Shown: positions 60,532 through 64,000 of the stretch, piece by piece
Layout of the letters: the number at the start of each line of letters is the position of its first letter
How positions within the stretch are numbered: position 1 is the stretch's first letter
NCBI GenBank assembly: GCA_040905025.1
Contig: JBBDSJ010000138.1
Span: 1-64,000, forward strand
Direction: 5' to 3'
From: JBBDSJ01 sp040905025
GTDB taxonomy: Bacteria > Pseudomonadota > Gammaproteobacteria > Methylohalomonadales > Methylohalomonadaceae
DNA length: 64,000 nt
The notes under the pieces: model-generated
The model's input: only the letters and a program-made list of their open reading frames with translations
Database searches by the model: none
What the model was told of the DNA's origin: nothing
Translations under genes and position numbers: made by a program

Positions 60532-62259
60532 TTGCCCGTGACCGCCGCGCATGCAAAAAAGCCGTTACGGCTGGGGGAGATTCTTGTCCATCGTGGTATC
60601 ACCACGGCGGATCAAATTCGCATTGCGCTGATTGAGCAGAAAAAGAGCAAGGAACATCTTGGCCGTATTCTGATACGACTGGGTTTCGCCACTGAATCGA
60701 TTATCCGTGATGTTCTCGGCGGCGTACTGGGTCAGGAAAGTGTTGATCTGACCCGTGTCGTTGCTGATAGTGAAGCCATCAAACTGATTCCGCAGAATGT
60801 GGCCCGGCGCCTGAAAGTCCTGCCATTGACACTGGACGATGCCGGCGAGCGTTTCACCGTTGCCATGCCGGATACTTTTAATCTGGTCATACTGGATCAA
60901 ATCCGTGCCCAGATTGGCCAGGCTATCGAAATCGTGCCGTTTCTGGCCGGTCAGGCTGAAATTGAGGCAGCGATAGATCAGTTTTACGGTTTTGAACTAT
61001 CTGTTGATGGCATTCTGCATGAAATCGAGACCGGTGAAATCGATTATCAGAGCCTCGACGCCGAGACCGATGAATACAGTCAACCAGTAGTGCGGCTGGT
61101 GAATGCATTGCTGGCGGATGCGGTTAAACGTGATGCCTCGGATATTCACTTTGAGCCGGAAGAAGGTTTTCTGCGATTTCGCTATCGCATCGACGGCGTA
61201 CTGAAACAGATCCGCAGTCTGCATCGCAACTACTGGTCAGCGATTGCCGTGCGCATCAAGGTCATGGCGGGCCTGGATATCGCTGAAACGCGCGCGCCAC
61301 AGGATGGCCGTATTTCGCTGTCATTGTCCGGCCGTCAGGTTGATTTCCGTGTTTCAACGCTGCCGACCGTGCATGGTGAAAATATCGTACTGCGTGTGCT
61401 GGATCGGGCCAGGGGCATTGTGTCGCTGGAGGATCTGGGCTTGCAGACTGAAACCATGAATACCCTCAAGCTGATGGTAGCCCGGCCGGAAGGTATTATT
61501 CTTGTTACCGGTCCGACCGGCAGCGGCAAAACCACTACGCTTTATTCACTGCTGAATTATCTGAATACCGAGTCCGTCAATATCATGACGCTGGAAGATC
61601 CGGTCGAGTACCCGACTTCGATGATCCGGCAAACTTCGGTAAATGAATCCATCCGGCTGGATTTTGCCAGCGGCATTCGCTCCATGATGCGCCAGGACCC
61701 GGACATTATTCTTGTCGGTGAGGTGCGTGATGAAGACACCGCTAATATGGCATTTCGCGCAGCCATGACGGGTCATCAGGTATTCTCCACCCTGCATACC
61801 AATTCGGCTGTCGGCGCAATTCCCCGTTTGCTGGATATCGGTATCCTGCCCGATATTCTCGCCGGAAATATTATTGGCATCCTTGCCCAGCGGCTGGTAC
61901 GCAAACTTTGCGAACACTGTAAAGAACCGTATGAAATGAGTGAACTGGAGCGTGGTCTGCTGGGCCTGAAGATAGCCGATAAATCCAGACCCATTTATCG
62001 CGCCAGGGGCTGTGACCGTTGTGGTAACAGCGGTTATCGAGGCCGTATCGCACTCATTGAATTGCTGAGTTTTGATCCTGATCTGGATGAGCTTGTCGCG
62101 CGCCGTGGTACGCCGCGGGAAATCCTGCGCATGGCAATATCAAAAGGGTTCAAGCCGCTGGCTGAAATCAGCGCGCATCGTGTACTTGATGGTGAAACCA
62201 GTATTGATGAAATCAGTCGTGTGGTTGACTTGAGTAGCCGCTTGAAGCAGACCAACTGA
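60532..62259 (+). CDS. mshE: MshE-like pilus extension ATPase (GspE/PilB family)
   Basis: 575 residues. Probable TTG start at 60532 with AGGA seven nt upstream; GTG 60538 is the alternative. An N-terminal GspE_N domain (about residues 10-160, including LGQESVDL) matches the form that binds cyclic di-GMP in MshE, with repeated LGEIL/LGRILIRLG segments. The ATPase core has Walker A GPTGSGKTTTLYSLL near residue 327, GEVRDEDTANMAFRAAMTGHQVFSTLHTNSA (Walker B and His box), and a tetracysteine zinc site (CEHC near 462 and CDRC near 497). It powers pilus extension. Confidence 0.93.
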   Translation: MPVTAAHAKKPLRLGEILVHRGITTADQIRIALIEQKKSKEHLGRILIRLGFATESIIRDVLGGVLGQESVDLTRVVADSEAIKLIPQNVARRLKVLPLTLDDAGERFTVAMPDTFNLVILDQIRAQIGQAIEIVPFLAGQAEIEAAIDQFYGFELSVDGILHEIETGEIDYQSLDAETDEYSQPVVRLVNALLADAVKRDASDIHFEPEEGFLRFRYRIDGVLKQIRSLHRNYWSAIAVRIKVMAGLDIAETRAPQDGRISLSLSGRQVDFRVSTLPTVHGENIVLRVLDRARGIVSLEDLGLQTETMNTLKLMVARPEGIILVTGPTGSGKTTTLYSLLNYLNTESVNIMTLEDPVEYPTSMIRQTSVNESIRLDFASGIRSMMRQDPDIILVGEVRDEDTANMAFRAAMTGHQVFSTLHTNSAVGAIPRLLDIGILPDILAGNIIGILAQRLVRKLCEHCKEPYEMSELERGLLGLKIADKSRPIYRARGCDRCGNSGYRGRIALIELLSFDPDLDELVARRGTPREILRMAISKGFKPLAEISAHRVLDGETSIDEISRVVDLSSRLKQTN

Positions 62260-62260
62260 C

Positions 62261-63466
62261 ATGCCGTCTTATCAATATAAAGCTGTCGATGATGCCGGTC
62301 GCTATCAACTCGGCAAAGTAGAAGCCGTTAATGAAATTGATCTGGAAGCCCGTCTGGACCGTATGGGCCTGGATCTGGTCAATTGCAAAATTTTGAAGCA
62401 AACCGGTGGCAATGTTACCGGCATCGGTGTCAAACGGCGTGATTTGATCACTTTCTGTTTTCACATGGAACAAACATCGCGCGCCGGTGTGCCGATGCTG
62501 GAAAGTCTCGAAGACATGCGCGACAGCACCGACAATCCGCGTTTGAAAGAAGTTCTTGCCGCGATGATGGAATCGGTTGAGGGCGGTATGACATTGTCGC
62601 AAAGCATGCACCAATACCCTGCGGTGTTTGGTGATGTCTTTTCAAATCTGGTACGTGCCGGGGAACAAAGCGGGGAAATGAGTGAAGTATTCCGCAATCT
62701 ATCTGATACGCTTAAATGGCAGGATGAACAGGCGTCATATACGAAAAAGCTGGTTATGTATCCGGCCTTTGTCGGTGGCGTTGTTATGTTTGTTGTGTTT
62801 TTCCTGATGAGTTACCTGGTACCGGAGCTGTTGAAGTTTGTTACTACCATGGGCCAGGAATTGCCATTGCATACCCGGGCTCTCATTGCTGTGTCCAATG
62901 TATTCAGCGAATACTGGTATCTGATTCTGGGTGTGCCGATCATTGCGGCCATTGTGCTGGCCATTATGATCAAAACCAGCCCGGCAATGCGTTATCGTTA
63001 TGACGCAGTAAAACTGAAATTGCCGATCATCGGCCCGATTCTGGAAAAAATCATTCTTACCCGGCTCGTGAATTTTTTTGCGATGATGTACGCCTCCGGA
63101 ATTACCATTATCGAATGCATTCGTACCAGTGAAGACATTGCCGGCAATATGGTCATCCAGGCAGCAATGCAAAGAGTTGGTCAAAACATTGCAGACGGTA
63201 ACAGCCTGAGCGCGAGCTTTGAGTCGGTAAAACTTTTTCCACCGCTGGTACTGCGCATGATCAGGGTTGGCGAGAATACCGGCGCACTGGAAGAATCACT
63301 GATGAATGTCAGTTACTTCTATACGCGCGATGTCAGGGAGTCTATTGACAAGCTTCAATCCATGATAGAACCGGCCATGACCATTATACTCGGCGGTATT
63401 ATCGCCTGGGTCATGTTCTCAATTCTGGGCCCGATTTATGATCTCATCACTAAAATCGACATTTGA
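62261..63466 (+). CDS. mshG: MshG-like pilus inner-membrane platform protein (GspF/PilC family)
   Basis: 401 residues. Two T2SSF domains are visible: HMEQTSRAGVPMLESLEDMRD near residue 67 to SGEMSEVF, and LTRLVNFFAMMYASGITIIECI near residue 266 to RVGENTGALEESL. Transmembrane helices lie at about residues 168-188, 222-240 and 373-395. It anchors MshE at the inner membrane. One nt after mshE, so translationally linked. The next gene overlaps its last 29 nt. Confidence 0.95.
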   Translation: MPSYQYKAVDDAGRYQLGKVEAVNEIDLEARLDRMGLDLVNCKILKQTGGNVTGIGVKRRDLITFCFHMEQTSRAGVPMLESLEDMRDSTDNPRLKEVLAAMMESVEGGMTLSQSMHQYPAVFGDVFSNLVRAGEQSGEMSEVFRNLSDTLKWQDEQASYTKKLVMYPAFVGGVVMFVVFFLMSYLVPELLKFVTTMGQELPLHTRALIAVSNVFSEYWYLILGVPIIAAIVLAIMIKTSPAMRYRYDAVKLKLPIIGPILEKIILTRLVNFFAMMYASGITIIECIRTSEDIAGNMVIQAAMQRVGQNIADGNSLSASFESVKLFPPLVLRMIRVGENTGALEESLMNVSYFYTRDVRESIDKLQSMIEPAMTIILGGIIAWVMFSILGPIYDLITKIDI

Positions 63467-64000
63467 CTGGGTCAGAAGACGGGCACTGTTTGTCTGTGCC
63501 GATCGGGCGACGATCTATCATTGGGAGCGTGGCCGTCTGGGCACCAGTTATACTTTCGCACTCAGCGAAGCCGGTCTGATTGATTTCGAACAATATGTTT
63601 CTGAATATCCGGAAGATCCGGTCTATATGCTTGTTGATGTGCCTGAGGAGGAATTCAAGCTTGATACCATACCGCATACCGGCGGTGCCGATCGCAGGGC
63701 TCTGATAAAACGCAAGCAGTCGCGGCTGTTTCGTAATGCAGAATATTGTTGCCATGGTATTCAGGGCCGCGAAATAACTGGTCGCCGTGATGATCGTGTT
63801 CTGTTTGCCTGCCTGACGAACCCTGACCAGGTTAAACCCTGGGTCAATGTGTTATCAAAATATAAAACACCGCTGGCGGGCATTTATTCCACAGCGTTGA
63901 TCAGTCACTTGTTGTTACCCGAACTTGATATTGACAGTACTGATACCTTGCTGGTGTCACTGCAGCGCAATGCCGGGCTGAGGCAGACTTTCTTCAAGAA
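63438..64000 (+). CDS. Pilus-operon protein, GspL/PilM/MshI-like, truncated by the window end
   Basis: 187 codons, open at the right edge; no stop is reached. ATG at 63438 inside the end of mshG. The product starts MISSLKSTFDWVRRRALF and has a beta-rich ATPase-like pattern (ALFVCADRATIYHWERGRLG, PVYMLVDVPEEEFKLDTIPH) and later DRVLFACLTNPDQVKPWVNVL and PLAGIYSTALIS. This looks like a GspL/PilM-type actin-like cytoplasmic domain. Position after mshG supports a pilus-assembly role. Family not certain. Confidence 0.65.
   Translation, partial: MISSLKSTFDWVRRRALFVCADRATIYHWERGRLGTSYTFALSEAGLIDFEQYVSEYPEDPVYMLVDVPEEEFKLDTIPHTGGADRRALIKRKQSRLFRNAEYCCHGIQGREITGRRDDRVLFACLTNPDQVKPWVNVLSKYKTPLAGIYSTALISHLLLPELDIDSTDTLLVSLQRNAGLRQTFFK

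Overview
The window looks like a chromosomal segment of a gammaproteobacterium. The evidence is gene order: zapA and 6S RNA divergent from ygfB-pepP-ubiH-ubiI, prmA-DUF3426-dusB-fis followed by purH-purD, accB-accC behind aroQ, and rpiA divergent from ilvA. Base composition is moderately GC-rich by eye, with a few AT-rich islands, notably the NYN-domain gene near 18 kb. No tRNA, rRNA, CRISPR array, prophage or intact insertion sequence was recognised. The species cannot be named from the sequence alone.

Layout. 0-2.3 kb: a peptidase E-like gene, a BrnT/BrnA toxin-antitoxin pair whose toxin ends at a premature stop, and a small lipoprotein that probably starts at a rare codon. 2.3-5 kb: groES-groEL (minus strand) behind a promoter that carries both a heat-shock sigma-32-like motif and a CIRCE operator, then fxsA. 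5.3-12.7 kb: cutA-dsbD-tlpA-like redox genes, aroQ, accB-accC, prmA and a DUF3426 gene. 13-17.8 kb: dusB-fis, purH, purD. 17.8-20.1 kb (minus): an NYN/OST-HTH protein, hisH and hisB, separated by a hairpin-rich spacer. 20.3-25.3 kb: hemF, a GNAT acetyltransferase, dtd with a 52-residue membrane protein, rpiA, ilvA and an EVE-domain protein. 25.4-31 kb: 6S RNA, zapA, a ZapB-like coiled coil, and the divergent ygfB-pepP-ubiH-ubiI operon. 31-40.4 kb: glnS, an autotransporter-type barrel, a FecR-domain protein, a lipoprotein hydrolase, a methyltransferase, speD, a VOC protein, purC, carbonic anhydrase and a half-size GDT1-family transporter. 40.6-48.7 kb (minus): a DksA-like protein and a central-carbon block running tkt-gap-pgk-pyk-fba. 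49-53.7 kb: a redoxin and a SAM-cycle block, metK - SAH riboswitch - ahcY - metF. 54-64 kb: an NtrC-type regulator followed by an MSHA-like type IV pilus operon (mshM, L, N, E, G and a truncated next gene).

The most unusual content lies between genes. One dispersed repeat family (four full copies plus fragments, about 150-240 bp) has 19-bp terminal inverted repeats and a chain of internal hairpins. The stem bases differ between copies while pairing is kept. Several apices have the form ACA-NGGA-UGU, close to the consensus bound by the global regulator CsrA/RsmA. All four full copies lie between co-directional genes in the sense orientation, upstream of aroQ, accB, dusB-fis and tkt. A second, unrelated MITE-like family (two copies plus a solo end) sits at 40.5 and 53.8 kb. 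REP-type palindromes occur at 46.6 kb and between metK and the SAH riboswitch.
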